A stretch of DNA of 64,000 bases from Enoplosus armatus (lineage: Eukaryota; Chordata; Actinopteri; Centrarchiformes; Enoplosidae): positions 16,275,501-16,339,500 of the forward strand of contig NC_092191.1 of NCBI RefSeq assembly GCF_043641665.1, read 5' to 3'. Below are positions 39,401-52,725 of this stretch, in pieces; the stretch's first letter is position 1; each line of letters begins with the position of its first letter. The notes under the pieces are model-generated. The model ran no database searches and was not told where the DNA came from. It saw nothing but the letters and a program-made list of their open reading frames with translations. A program made the position numbers and the translations under genes.

Positions 39401-42400
39401 TTGTTTAGGTCCAGCACTAAATTATCATGAAGGGGAATTGCTTAATTACTCTGAAACCAAACTGCTTCAAGACATAAAGGTGCACAGATGTAAAACTGTG
39501 TTTTATTCAGTGTGGTGTGAACAATATAGGGTCACAGCAAAAATAAATGTATTAAAGGTTAGAAATTCCAACAGCCTCGGGCCATAAAATCTACACACAG
39601 GTATACAAACTTTAATTTCCTGGGAACATATTGATCAAGACAGCACTTAAACCAAAGCACTCGCAAATCTGGGAACCCCCCCATCACCATAATATTATCA
39701 AAAATACGTTTTATTTGCTTTTTTATAGAGTCTCATTTCCGTATTTCTCAAAAGTGGTGCCCCTGAAAGAACACATAAGCTCCTGTGTATTGGTCCCATT
39801 CCCCATTAGGGTTTATAGAGAGCCATATGCACTTTTATGGGAAGGTTAATGGTTTTTAAAGGGCCGCAGCGTAGGTCTAAATCAACAGCATTAAAGCCAC
39901 GAATGGCAACCTGGGATATACGCACAGGTCACATGACTATATTTAAGAATGAAGTAGCATATACTTTACTAACTGGCTACCAATGTCTCAATCTCTCTTT
40001 AGCAGAGGGATTCTGGGATGTGAAGTGAAAGCAAAAGAAGACAAAACCTGTCAACGTTTACAATCTTAAAAGCCTAATGAGCGGAAGTAACCATAGCAAT
40101 TTAGTGAAAAGAACATCAAAGACTAGGGAGCAACTATTTAGGCAGGCTGTATTCATGCATAATTAGCTGTGAAAATGGCACTACAGGAGTCTGTTACTCC
40201 CTGTTCTTAATTAGTTTTTATCCTTAGTCTTGGATGAGAGGTAAACAAAGCCATCAGATTAAAACTTTGCTTTTCTTTCCGAGACAACAATACTGTCAAC
40301 AGTGCAGACATGCGAGCATTACCCATAAACTGTGCACTATTATCCAGGGGAATGAGTGGCAGTGTTCTGTATTGGTCTTAGTCACAGTGTCAGGAAGCCT
40401 GAGGCCCTGCTTAACACCACAATGCTGTTGTTGTAGCAAGACAGTCAATCTCTAAAATAGAGCATATAATTAAATTTGAATAAAGGCAGCTAGATGTTAA
40501 AAGGGATCAGTGAAATTGTTCCACAAAACAAAATAACAACAAAAAAAGCTCCTCACCTAACAAGAAAAATAAATCCTCTGTTCAGGCACTGTGTAGACTC
40601 ACTCTGCATTCACCTATAGTGAATATACTGTGCAACCACATTAGTTTGAAGGCCGACTTTTGGTGTAACGTCACATCATGTTTCCTTACTCAGCAATCAT
40701 TTTTGAAAGACTTCACTATTTATTGATTTAAGATCAAACTGCTCAAGAAATCCTATGAGGCTGTAAATAGCAGCGAAAATGTCAAATAAAACTGAAATAT
40801 TTCTTTAAGGTCAAAGTGCACACACGATTTTCTTTTGTCTTATTTGATATAATAAAGACAGTCGGGACTACTAGACTCGACTCACAATAGTAAACAGACC
40901 AAATACAATGTTTTGGTGAATTTGGATGGATTTTGGGGAGCTTAGATAGTAAGTATTTTCATATCCGTTTCGAATGGCAATTAGTAGTTAGATTAGAACC
41001 CCAAACACATCAAAAAAATTATGGGTCAATGTTTGAACAAATCAAATAAAAAATATTTCAATTCTAAAATCATATGAAGTCATATATAGGAGTTTTGCAT
41101 GACGATTCTACCTTACTTTGCTGAGTATAAGCATGTTATCTTTATGAAACTTTATTTTTTTTCACATAAACAAACATTTGACTTGGGTAAATTTTTCAGC
41201 CTCATCTCAACCTACTTGTCATATATTGACATGCTTAGAAAAAGCATTGCACTTGTCAATACTCTGCATTTTCTATGAAGGCTCCATTCAGAACTGATAT
41301 CCCCAAATCCTTCACCTGATGATGCAAGCATAGGCAGTCGACAGAAAGACCCATTTCAGTCATTCACTTTACAAAAATAAAACTGTGAAACTTTGAAACA
41401 TTGAAGACTAAAGTTAGTTAGTTATCTACAAAAAAGATCCTTAGTATCTCAGCCACTCCAGCCAAGTATGGAATCACTACATTATTGTTTCTGTTTGTAT
41501 CTCTACTTGTTTTTTTACTAGATTCTCTATCTGGATGACAAATTCTTATTAGACTATGACGACACCATCAGTTGTAGAATTTAGGAAAAGTAAAGTTGAA
41601 AATCTAGTAAAAATGAATGAAGTGGCCTTTAATCTGATGATGTAACATTACACACAAATATAGGTAATATAGGTAAAATAGCTGGATTTTGAGATTTTGT
41701 GATCTCCAACCATGGTGTAATTACAATGTGTCTGTTACTGTGTCATGAAAAACTATTGTTCAACATTAAATCAAAATTTAAAATAATGCAATAGACTTTG
41801 GCAGCCGCAACACTTCAGTAGTGATGGTTCTGTGTGCGTAAATGTGCCACCACTGGGTGATGAACCCCTTCTAGCGGCAGCCGTCATTAGGCCAGGCTTA
41901 CTCATGGACAGATGGGAAGGCAGGGCTGCATTAGAGGTGCTGCCATATTCCACTTCAAACCTGACCTTCCAGTGGTCCCACTTCATCTGCCACCCACAAG
42001 CCCCCCCTCCAGATGCATCACTGTCATTCTGGGGCTCAGACATGCCTTGCTACCCCCCTGTCTCAGCCAAACAATCAGACCACCACACAGGCCGTAGCTG
42101 CTCCTGCACCCCATTACTCCAAAAGGCCTCTCACCTCCTATTTTAAGCCATTTTTTGGGTGAGACCACCACACTTTCTTTCTGTTAGTGTTTATCCGATC
42201 AGTCAAGATGCCAACCCCCCCTTTCTAGTTTCCTGGTGATGAATGACCGTTGGCTGTCTCACTGACAGCTAGGCAGCTGATGCCACATAATTACAGTATC
42301 ACCGTTTAGGCAAAATTACCAAATTACTCCAGTCCTCAAGAGGCCTGGAAGACTGACAGGCCAGCCAACAAAGGAAACACAAATATCTGAAAAGAGAGGG

Positions 42401-45400
42401 ACATAGAGGACTACTTGGGTCTTTACAGACGAGCAGTGAAATTAGGTTTGTTCTGTTCCTTGAGAGTGCGCCCATTACACCCAATGAGAAGCCAGAGAGC
42501 GAGATGATTAGTCTGGAGAAGCAGAGGCACTTTTTCTCTCATAAATAATGCTGAAAAACATCTGGCCTCTCCTTGATATCCGATCTTGCTTTTCATACTC
42601 AATTTATTCAATCATTAATTCATTTTGGAATTTTGGAGATTATAATCACAAACAGCTTAAAATTTCACCCTAACAGCAAGGTCTAACTATTATCTTTTAT
42701 GCATCAAAGATTTACTACTTTTCTATAAAAAAAAGTTTATTTTGAGAAATGTTGCCCACCTTTCCTTGATTTAATACTTTGTTTGATTTGATTTGCAATT
42801 TCAATAATGCAGATGGGTGATTATCATTAAAATGGTACTTCTGCTAGTATCACAAACAAAAAGTACAACTTTTATATTTAAAACTATTACTACTACTTGA
42901 TATCATGACATGTGACAGACACACTGAGTGACTGAGGTCCCAGACAAAAACACTAAAACAATCACAACTGTCTGAGAAAGTCCAAAGTAGACCCGTCTGG
43001 TAAATGGAGTGTGCATGAAGTGATAAAGTGACATTTATGATGTGAGTGCTAACAGTGAGCAGTAGAGAAGATGTTGACTTAGCACTGTGTCTGGTTGGGA
43101 ATGTGATGGCCACCAGGGTTGAGTTAAGCCCTACTAATTCATCTGCTGCAACAAAGGATTTCTTTCACGATAGCCTTGAATCCAAAATGAGAAAAAAAAA
43201 ACACCTTGAAACAGTCACACTGCGTCTATTTGATGCATTATGTAGAGATAAAGTACAGTCTGTTCAGCCGTCTGCCATATTAGCCATTTCATTTGTGAAA
43301 AGCAAGGCTAAAAATGTTAACAATGAACTGCTGTTGCATGAAAATCTCATAAAATGTGTTATTTTCATATTTCAGCTTTGAAGAATTACAGCCCGTCTGT
43401 GGCCTGAGAAAATTCAATGAACCCCTGGGATTATGGGCCAGTTTAAAAACCCAGTGGATAAAGTAAAAAATATATGGTGGTCAATCTAAAATCAAGGTGT
43501 TCTGATAGTTCCTAAAATAGTGAAGAGGGAAGTATGAGAATAAACAGTCACAGGCAGAAGACATTCAACTACCATGACTTTTAACTCTTGGATGACATCT
43601 GTTGCTAATGCTGTAGAACACGTTAAAATGCATTAACACAATGAAGTCCATACTTGAAGCAAAACAGTGAAACATGTTGTTCAAAGCTGCTCCTCAACAA
43701 GACCAAATCCATCCTTGTAAACAACAAGTTGTACCCAAATTCTCAAATTATGGGCTGTCCGATGGCCCTCTGAGAGCGTCAGCCCTGCTGTATGTGATGG
43801 GGCAGAGACTGCTTCAATAAACAAGCTCCGCAGAATGATAATGTTCTAGGGGGTAATTTAATCAGAATGGGCTCTATGTCACTTACTAATAGTGGGTACT
43901 TTGCTGTGATTTATCTGTGTTTGCTGAGTGGAGAGAGACGGAACAGACGGCCTGGTCTCCCAGATTAAATAGGGCATGGGAAAGATTCCTCACGCTATCA
44001 AGGAGAAAAATGTATCACAGGCTGATGATTAGTATTATTAGCACAGGTGCAGTTACAGTAAACACCAGAGACTCTCATTTTGTACTGAAAGGGAGCAGTA
44101 GATAAAGAAGGAGGTGAACTGAACTGGGGTGCATCTCCCAAAGGTGTTTTGTCTATCTATGGTCCTATAAGTTCCTCTGAAGCTCACAACCAAAAATACA
44201 ATTTCTGCAACAATTCATGAAAGGAAAATCGGGAATAGGAATATCAAAAAGAAAATGACTCAAGAGTCATTAAACAGTTATGATGTGTCTCAAGAATCAT
44301 ATGGAAATGTCCTCAGAAATCATGATATGATATCATGCCTCATGATACTCATTCCTTAATACATCACGTGCTATGAGTGGATTTGCATGACCTTGATTGA
44401 TTACACTGATAACCTTAATTTGAGTTTAGCAAGACGTGCAAATATTGTAGTCATAAGCAGATGACAGCAGCTTATGCAAAATATCTCAAGAAAACTAAGG
44501 CTATAGTCTATAACAATGTCACATACTGTCACTTAAAATATACATAACATACACTTAGTATATACAGCATATGTTGTTGTCTCTCCAGAGGAGATAAGTA
44601 TACAATAAACGTGGCAAGAAACAGCTAAATATCTATCAATCTATAATGTAGTCTTTCTGCCTATGTGATGACAGAATATGAGTTCAGGGATCTCTCATTG
44701 AAACTGCATTGCTGCAAGCTACGATAGTGCTGACTCACAATGTCTTGTGCACAAGGTTAAGCAGAGACCTCCGATGTTATTAAAGGGAACACACCCCTGG
44801 TTGTATTAGTAGTTACAGACGGCTAGTGGATTCACTGGATAAGGGAGGCCAGCAGCCGCATGTGGCAGTAGCAACCAAAAAATAAATAAATGGCAGAGCT
44901 GTGTGATTTCAGACTGAAGCTTGAGTGCACATTGAAGAAGTGCGGAGAAGTACCTGGTCATTGTAGAGACACAGAGCAGGCTGAGTGTGCTCAAAACAGT
45001 TAGCATCCAGTTAGAGATTAAAGAGTAATCAAAGGTCTGCCAGCGTCTAGATGCTGCATGGATAAGGTTGTGTCTCTACAACATCAGAGTGGGCTGGGTG
45101 GAGGCATTACTCCAAAGGCTGAAATCTATAACCTTACAACTGATAAGTCTGAGTAGAAAGCAGTTGCATATGAATCCCACTGAGCACTATTTATCTGGAG
45201 GTACCAGTCAGCAAAATAGCAGACTCATTTTAGAGATAAAAATTAATTCAGTAATCATACAGTGTATGCTGAGGAAATTGTTCCATACACGTGAAAGTAG
45301 AGCTGATTCTTCCTCAAGTGTAGGGTTGAAGTTTTTTTACATATAATTAACAAAGATTAAAATAGAAAGAAGCCACTGTTATGACAGGGACATGATAAAA

Positions 45401-48400
45401 CAAAATGTTGGCCCTTCTTTCTTGTATCCAAATACAATTCATTATTTAAAGCATACACTTACAGCTCGGAGAATAATGGGTAGGGGGAGAGAAGCAAAAC
45501 AATAAACAGTACAAACGTTTTGAACTGTCAATCTAAAGTAGCCCTAGGGAGGAAAATAAAACTGGGTAAAAAGATTTCAGATGAAATTGGAGAGTGAAAA
45601 CACCAGACATCGCTCTAAAAGTTCCTTTGGGACATTAACTTTCTCAAGCAGACCTCTAGTTTGAACTCTAAATACCTCCTAGGTCTACTGTGACAGCGAG
45701 GGCTGAAATGTGCAAGTGCAGATTAACCGGCGAGGTCTTTGCTAAACGTTATTAGTGTGAACCTGTGGACCAGCATAATAACGCATTAGATTCAGACAAC
45801 TCTATTGTAGAGTTCAGTCACTGCAGATCATCTTCAGTTGTGTCACACATTTAAATTACAATAACACCTTGTCACACACAGTAAATAGGGGGTTTTACTA
45901 TGTACAGTGATCATTATTGTGCAGTCATCTTATTTATAGGAGAAGAGATAGAGTTATTAGGGTATTGTTAATTTACTGCTTAATTTACTGGTCAAATGCA
46001 CCACATTGGACAGTTCTTCACTGCATCTCATCAGGTGAGAGTTATACATATGCTCTTCTTATCAGACACAGCACTACCTATGTTCTTTATAACTCTATAA
46101 CACTTAAAGCAAATGTTCATAGGTGACTTAATGATGTCTGTCTCACTGTGCATGTTTGGTGGGCAAAGCCCATCTAAACTTATAGTTTGGTCACTATTTA
46201 GGCATAGTGCATACTTAATATTAAATGCCAATAATGGAACACATCCTCCAGTAGTATAGTCATAAATATGTGACTTAGCTTGTTACACTTGACATAGTGT
46301 TTTTATCTGATCATTAATCTATGAACAGATGAGTAACTTGTCTAACATGAGGGCAAACAGACAATTTCCTTGTCACATTGATGTACTAGAAGGTTTTTTG
46401 GAGTCTTTCTGCTATGGAAGGTGGGTAATTACTGTCATTGATTAATAATCCTGGGCCAGCCCCATAATAATCAGTCCCACATGTGCTTGGCCCTCTAAAA
46501 GGACAGGCTCATTTGCCACTGGGATTCACAGCCTAAACTGCTTAGTGGGATGCAATGGAGAGCAATTTTCTTGTCTTGAGCAAGAAGAAAAAAAGGCTGG
46601 GTTAGCCCGGTCGTTTCCATTGCCTCAGCACATCAAATCTCCAAACAAGGACAACTCTGATTTCAGATCAACTGCTCTTCTGCCTGTGGGCAGTGAGTAG
46701 TTTTTCCGGACACAAGGAAGCATTTTATTGCTTTACCAGTTATTTTGAGCATTATGCTCGATTGCAATTTCTCCATGTCTTACAAAAATAACAAAATTGA
46801 CCAGCGTAATCCTTTGTTGAATGAAATACAATACACTGTGGGTGATATCTTTAAATAACACTTGCAACTCCAAAAACGCTGTGAGATCAAGAGAAATTGC
46901 TAAATTCATAGTATGATGGATAGCCTATTTCCACGCATTGTTGGCAAAGTCATGAGAAGACTGCTGGGGGTTCAGTACGAAGCCAAGCCTAAATCCCTAA
47001 AAATTTAATTAAAAGCAAAGTGATTTACAGTTTGTTCTGCATTATTCAGGGTTTAGATTTACTTATTTCCAATTATATGCAGAGGAATGGATTTCAGAGA
47101 GGGGTTCCCCAAAGAAGAGTGCAATCCTCCGAGAGAATTATGTGTTTATAGAAAATTGTGAAAAGCAGTCTAATGTTCAGGCAAAACTGGGACGAGAGTG
47201 CCCAAGTTGGAAATACTGGGCTTTGCCAAGATGTAAACGATAAATGGTCCATCTGTCTGTGTTCTTCTCACTCTTGGAAGAGTAGACGTGCCACCATCTG
47301 CAGATATGCGTCAGCAGAAGCAATTTTGCATGCAATGAAAATGTGAATCTATATGTGTACACAGAGGCCTGCAGACACGCATGCATTATATTTTGTAGAT
47401 ATGAAGTTAAGGTAACAGTAGCACTAGCTGGTCCACATGTGTTATTTGTCTCACCAATTAAATCCCGACACACACTGTCTGATGGTATTGTTTAACGATT
47501 TAAAAGTCTTTGCATTTGATGCCTGACAGCCTACAAAAATCAATCTGTGAAAGCACAAACAACATCGCCAAAGCTATGGCCCCGATGACCATAATAATAT
47601 TTCAGGTGTCTAACACTTTTGACAGACAAAGCAATGAGATGTGAAAACTAGCTCCACAAACAACTCTCAATGTAGCTCTCATTTAGGCAGATTTTCTCTC
47701 AAAAACAAACAAAAGCTGGTATGTAGCTTTTTAATTTCTCATTATAAATACAACACTACTCACATAGTTTCAATAGTCACCTCAGTCAATTATCCTGATG
47801 ATCCATCAACTCCTAATAATGACATGAGGCTGTTTGCTGAAGTTAATCATTTGATTATACAAATATCAAAATTAATTTTATGTCAATTTCAATAATTTTA
47901 TGCATTTAGTTTTAGCCACAGCAGCAGTCCATTAACATAACATTAACTTTCAATTAATCTAATATTCACAGCCATTTCACTGCAGGCTTTTACCCTTTCT
48001 TGCTACACCTACATGAGACATCACAAAATTTAGGGAAATTCAAAAATGTGAAAAGTTGTGTGTTGTCTTGTTTGTTTACTTTGTTCAGTGGTGAGGGGGT
48101 GGACAGACTATTATTTGAGATTTCATAAACCGAAGAGATTGTTCTTCGCAGTCACGGCAGCTTTATAATGTGTGTGTAGGTGGAACAAATAAGTCAGAGA
48201 TGGAAATTAATGGAAAAAGAACAAAATCCAAACAGTGGATAGACTTTGGAAACGAGTGAGATCTCTTGTCAGAGCTGAGCGCTCACAAAGAAAAGTCAAG
48301 CGGCTGTCAGTTTCCAAGAGTAGACAAGAGAGACAACGCTGATGATGACAGTGATCAGAGTTGGAAGATAAGAAGATGATACTCGCTGTGAGTAAAGATA

Positions 48401-49402
48401 GCTCTAATATGAAACAACATCAGGTTAAAAAAAAAGAACTGACTGTTCCCGGTAAAGAACTACACAATCTATTGAAAGTTATCAGCGCAGAGAAGGTGTT
48501 GTGCCCGGAGATAATTACAATAACAGTACCCAGAGGCAGTGTGATTGCTCCCAGGTGACATTGCGGGTTATTAAATTGTCATGGTGCACCCTGTTTTGGC
48601 GGTGCAGACACTTGAACTGGCTGCCCACAAGACTGACTCGCAGTTTATCTGCTCCATTTGTTTGACATCTTTACGACATACCGTATTAACACAACCTAAT
48701 TTCATCTGGGCCTCAATGTCTTCTCTTGGCTGTCTCATGGAAATCCTTCAGGGTTAGGTTAGGACTGCTGGGACGTTTGTCTCGACCGAATTACACCAAG
48801 TGACATTTCTTCCATCATTCTATCATGTTTTCCATTTCAAGTTTGCAAGGAAAGAAGCTTGTGACAAACTTTGGAAAGTGACACATGTATTGCTGACAAT
48901 TACTGAAAGAAATTAGCTTGGAAATTTGTATTATAAAAGTTGTTCAATCCTGAGAGGAGTTGACACACGTACACACACACCACAAACTTTCTTGACTTGA
49001 TTACAAAACATTACATCAGTGATAGAGATAAAAACAAAGAAAACAGTGCAGTCCCTCTTCTGATCATTTATGGCAGTGACAGTAAGAGTTATGTGATCCG
49101 TTAACAGAATAAATCAGGGATGAAAAATCAATCAAATTAAGCAACTAATAGCTCCCTTAATGTCTTTGTTTGTGTGCAGATGACACTCCCATCCAGCCAT
49201 ACAACAAGCACTGATCATATTAATTATCCTCCAAATAACAACTCCCCATTTATTACAAATGGCTTTTCAAAACTAATAAATTATGATTAAAATGTTTTTA
49301 TTTTGGACATTAAAAGTATCCCACTCTGTTTTTGGATTGGACACTAATGACCCAAGTCGTTAAATGCAGGTATGGAAGTTTGTATATATGTGTGGGCATG
49401 TA
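36439..49402. other. Intronic sequence, no gene seen
   Basis: Mostly AT-rich. Slightly G+C-richer, repeat-poor blocks lie at 38270-38500, 41820-42150 and 48480-48760. Reading frames reach 111 codons (plus, 43046-43381) without any recognisable product. No following macrod2 exon was found here. Confidence 0.55.
38071..38089. repeat. Short (CA)n microsatellite
   Basis: A perfect CA run of 19 nt. Similar short GT runs occur at 6535-6549 and 33773-33786. Confidence 0.97.
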
Positions 49403-49423
49403 TGTGTGTGTGTGTGTGTGTGT
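49403..49423. repeat. Short (TG)n microsatellite
   Basis: A perfect TG run of 21 nt, preceded by a degenerate TGTATATATGTGTGGGCATGTA stretch. It lies about 400 bp downstream of the macrod2 exon donor. Confidence 0.97.
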
Positions 49424-49806
49424 ACTGTCATTTGTAATACGATCATGTCTGTCCAAACTTCATCATGATGCATGTGCACACTTGAATTGCAAAAATCCAA
49501 CAGCTATGTAAAAAGCAAAATATTTTTATCAGTACCAGTGATTTTATGCACCAATGCAATGTCAGTGTAGTCCACCAGCTGGCTCAGGAGCCTTAGGTTT
49601 GAATAAATGAGGCCATTTTATAAAAACAATATAGATTAATGCTGGATTGTACAATGTTCCACAGCACTAATGTTTACCACTGAATCTTAATGTTCACTAA
49701 CTGTCAGGTGATGTAGCCCTCAATGGCAGCCGTTTTGATTAGAAAATATACCTGCAAGGCACCGGTGCACACATTACGGAACAAACCAAAAGACATATTA
49801 ATTACT

Positions 49807-49815
49807 GATACTCAC
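49807..49815 (-). other. Splice donor of the macrod2 exon
   Basis: Directly after the exon the minus strand reads GTGAGTATC, a consensus U1-type donor. The exon ends one base into a codon (AGA T). In the MACROD2 family the next residue is Tyr (YVIHTVGP), which a T at the junction allows. The continued reading frame meets a stop 12 bases beyond the exon end, as expected for an intron. Confidence 0.88.
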
Positions 49816-49932
49816 ATCTTGCAGGGAGATCATATCCGCAGGTGATCTTGGCTTTCCCGGTATCACAGCCATTTAGTGAATGGCACTCATCATACAGACA
49901 GGACCCTGCCGCCTTGTGTATGCAGCCATCGA
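49816..49932 (-). CDS. macrod2: macrod2 internal exon encoding part of the macro domain
   Basis: MACROD2 is a nuclear/cytoplasmic macro-domain enzyme that removes mono-ADP-ribose from acidic residues of proteins and also deacylates O-acetyl-ADP-ribose. Seen: read on the minus strand, a 117-nt block gives 2 nt + 38 codons + 1 nt (phase 1 at both ends), and the other two frames contain stops. The peptide begins (V)DGCIH, then KAAGS, then a Cys-Leu-Tyr-Asp-Glu-Cys segment, then [19 protein letters not shown] and a final Arg. Family knowledge: this is the segment after the GGGG loop of the macro domain. The Asp of VDG and the His four residues later match the catalytic pair described for human MACROD2 (D102/H106) and MACROD1 (D184/H188). 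LNGCDTG and ITCGYDLPA fit MACROD2; MACROD1 has a different LQSC / ITGGYRLP stretch as I recall it. Only this exon of the gene is in the window. The Pro usual after HRAAG is Ser here, and Arg is Lys. Identification is by recall, with no search run. Confidence 0.94.
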
Positions 49933-49955
49933 CTGAAACACAAACAGACATGCAA
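49933..49955 (-). other. Splice acceptor of the macrod2 exon
   Basis: On the minus strand the exon is preceded by a pyrimidine-rich stretch (TTTGCATGTCTGTTTGTGTTTCAG, interrupted by a few purines) ending in CAG at 49935-49933. The AG is the first one upstream of the exon in a suitable context, and the open frame fits only with a phase-1 junction. The preceding exon should therefore donate the first base of the Val codon (G, if the family VDG motif is kept). Confidence 0.85.
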
Positions 49956-52662
49956 AGAGAGTTAAGACCTGAGGAGAAACATACAAAAAGCAGGCACACA
50001 ACATATCTCAAACCAGCTGGTCTAATTAGCAGTTTGTGTGCTTTATCATGTTAAAACAAACAACCGTGTACAGGAACAGGAGCTGAAAATTCATCAATCA
50101 TGAGCTTGATTCTGGTTACTAAATCTCTACATCTCCCTAGCTCTGTATCTCCTCTCTGTAGGGAGATTGGGTCTGCCGTAGTGTGCTGCGCCTGTTGCTG
50201 GTAAATATTGACGAGCTTAGGAATGAAATTAGCTGGGCTAGGATCTAATAACGCCTCCACACACAGTGAAAATGAGACTGTTCTTCCTGTAATCCCTCTC
50301 CACTGTCAACAGCGATATACAGTCAGATCGTTAACTGTATTTTTTGCCCTGTGGTGGGAATCTTATATCTGTCCTGTTCTCTGTGGTGAGCCTGTTATGA
50401 TGTGGATCTGTGTTCTGATTCTGTCGCGCTCCCTGTTGATGTGTGTGTGTCCTGGTTCTACGGAGACCCCGGGCCCCCGCCCCCCTAAGGTTTTAATTTT
50501 ACCGGGTTAAGGCCGCGATACACTTGATTGATGGCACGTCTTACACAAGGAGGCAGAGAGATAGAAATCCACATTATCCGTCTCTGAAAGCCTGACATCC
50601 CTCCAAGAGCATGTTATCAATCACACTGAAACATCATAAAATCCTCTTCAAGTTGTCCTGTAAAAATCCTCACAAGCCATTAGAGGATAACAGAGCCAGG
50701 AGGAGAAACAGTAGCAGTTGGACAAACAGACGTGTCTTTTCTTTGGTTTCTCTTTGTAAAGACTGGGCCGATGGAGAGAACAAGTCTCTCAGACTAGCTT
50801 TATCCATCAAAGCTAAGTTAAGAGTTAAGATGGCCTGCAGGATAACCAATGTTTACATATTCTGAACTGATGAAGAAAGAAGAACTGAGGCACGGATGAA
50901 AAAGAAAATCTGAATTTATATTCCTGATAAAAGACAAAATGTGACTCTAATCACTATCTTCATCTGTAATGTAATAATTATTCACGTACAGTTCCAGGAA
51001 AATATGAAGATTAGTTATACACTATCTTCAAAAATGTACTTCGCTTCACATCGTCAACACAGACAAAAGGTCTTTTGATGAGGGATGGTTCTTTTTTAAG
51101 CTCCTTTCAATTTCTCAGGGATGAGTCAACGACAACAGCTGGGCGGAAGATTTTCTAGCTCTATCAATCATCTTTAATGGACTGAGGGACAGGCACTTGA
51201 CAGAGACGAATCCTGATGGCTTTTGGAAAAAGTAACATGAGTCTGACAGTGATGTGGATATGAGGAGGTATCGCTCTGGTGACAATGAAAGCTACTTAAC
51301 ACAACACAGAGCAGATGTAGTGCTGGCTGTAGGCTTGGCATTTTTATAATATCCACTGCGCAAACAAGATTGCCCATGATCATCAGCCACACTTATTTGC
51401 ATCATAATTGCTTCTTCACATCTCGCAAACATGAATTGTTAAATGCGCAGGCTGAACTGAAAGCTCTGGGACTGCAAGCATGCTTCTCATTTATGTACAC
51501 ATAGAGTCGCTCCTGCCATATAACAAAACATTGCCTTTTTCTGTTGTATTGAAAAAAAAAAGAGGCAATGAGTTAATAAGATTAAAGCACCTGATGTGTT
51601 CACCTGATGTTGCATCTGCATCACAGCAGTGACAGGCCGGTCAATACTTTCTAATATCTCCATTCCTGCAGACAGGCTTCATCTACAGTGTTTGCCTATT
51701 AAGGAGAATTGATCAAACTTTCCCCAGGCTTCAGTGTTATTAAAGTTTTATAACCCTTCATGTGAAGTTCTAATATGGCTGAAATGTTTTAATTAAAATC
51801 TGAAATACTTCCTTTTCCTGCTGCCTTGTTTTATATATAGTCTTTGCATAATATATGCATAAAATATATTTGTTATAATATAATCTATGCATTAAAAGCA
51901 TTTCAAGTTTAGTTTTTTGTGGATCTGGATACATCATCCAAATGCAGTTCTCCCTTTTCCAATGTGATATGAAACATAAAAAAGAGTCCCAAGGCACGAA
52001 CAGAAAGTTCACATAGGGGCTATGATGAAGCCATAACGTGTACTGTGGATTTTAGCAGTTTTTTTCTTGCAGCAGTTTCTTTCTATGAGTCTGTTGCACA
52101 TCTTGTATTTATTCTATGACATTTTGACCACTCAATTGAAGCAAAACGGTCAGAAAGACACTGACGGACACTGAAGAAGTCAAATGACTGGCTGATCTAG
52201 CTGACTCATCTGCTTGTTAAACTTGCCAGCTGGATTCAGTCTTTCAACAAGACTGGAAACTTGTCATTTAGGTGCACTAAGGCAAAAACAAGAGTATACA
52301 TAGAGTAAATGTGCTGCACTATATTGGTCAAGAAAAAGATATAGAAATAGGATCTTTGAAGACCAATGCAAAGGATATTTCTGTTTGTATTTTATTCATT
52401 AAAATGTAGTAAGTAATTGGGCTGTTCCTTTGAAAAATACCTTGTTGTCTGAAATCAGGTAAAGACAGTTCAAGACCAGGAAGTATCCTCAATGCTTCCC
52501 CAGAACAGGTGTGAAGTACACTATGATCCTTTCATGGTCATGTAGAGCCAGCCAGGTTAGGAAAATGTAATAATGCCCTCCTCCAGTGTGCAGTGTTCCC
52601 GCGGGAGTCCATCATCCCCAGAAACTTCTTCTCATCACTACCAGGCAGGGCTGATCTCTTAC
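49956..52662. other. Intronic sequence just 5' of the macrod2 exon
   Basis: No supported gene. A minus-strand frame at 50051-50260 (69 codons) looks mildly coding-like but has no usable donor and does not match the missing GGGG-loop exon. A C-rich run lies at 50468-50487. Confidence 0.55.
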
Positions 52663-52725
52663 CTATGAGCACCTTGGGAGCCCAGCGAGCAAAAGCATAC
52701 AGGGTTCTGTGTTTCATCTCAGTAG
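52663..52725 (-). other. Exon-like 63-nt segment (possible cassette or pseudo-exon)
   Basis: On the minus strand the sequence upstream ends TTATTCTTCAG, the segment has only one open frame (20 whole codons including KHRTLYAFARWAPKVLI), and it is followed by the donor GTAAGAGA. It is phase 1 at both ends, the same phase as the macrod2 exon, so inclusion would insert 21 residues just before VDGC without a frameshift. The peptide is not part of any MACROD2 protein I know. It would separate the glycine loop from the catalytic Asp, so a normal coding role is unlikely. It is most simply a chance pseudo-exon. Confidence 0.25.

Larger units (their letters stand above)
1..49815 (-). other. macrod2: macrod2 intron, 3' side of the exon (partial)
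   Basis: This is inferred from the donor at 49815 and the absence of any stretch encoding the next macro-domain segments (YVIHTVGP, then SVAFPCISTGIYGFP in the family) at lower coordinates. No long coding-like ORF occurs on either strand; the longest frames are about 100-155 codons and none is recognisable. The intron is therefore at least 49.8 kb, very long for a fish gene but in keeping with the giant introns of MACROD2 in mammals. Confidence 0.8.

Noticed and set aside
41771..42146. Opposed reading frames of about 90-104 codons in a G+C-richer block
   Set aside because: No homologous product. The would-be acceptor on the minus strand lacks a pyrimidine tract.
50051..50260. 69-codon minus-strand frame close to the macrod2 exon, coding-like in appearance
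   Set aside because: It has no usable donor and does not encode the expected VDAIVNAAN/GGGG segment.
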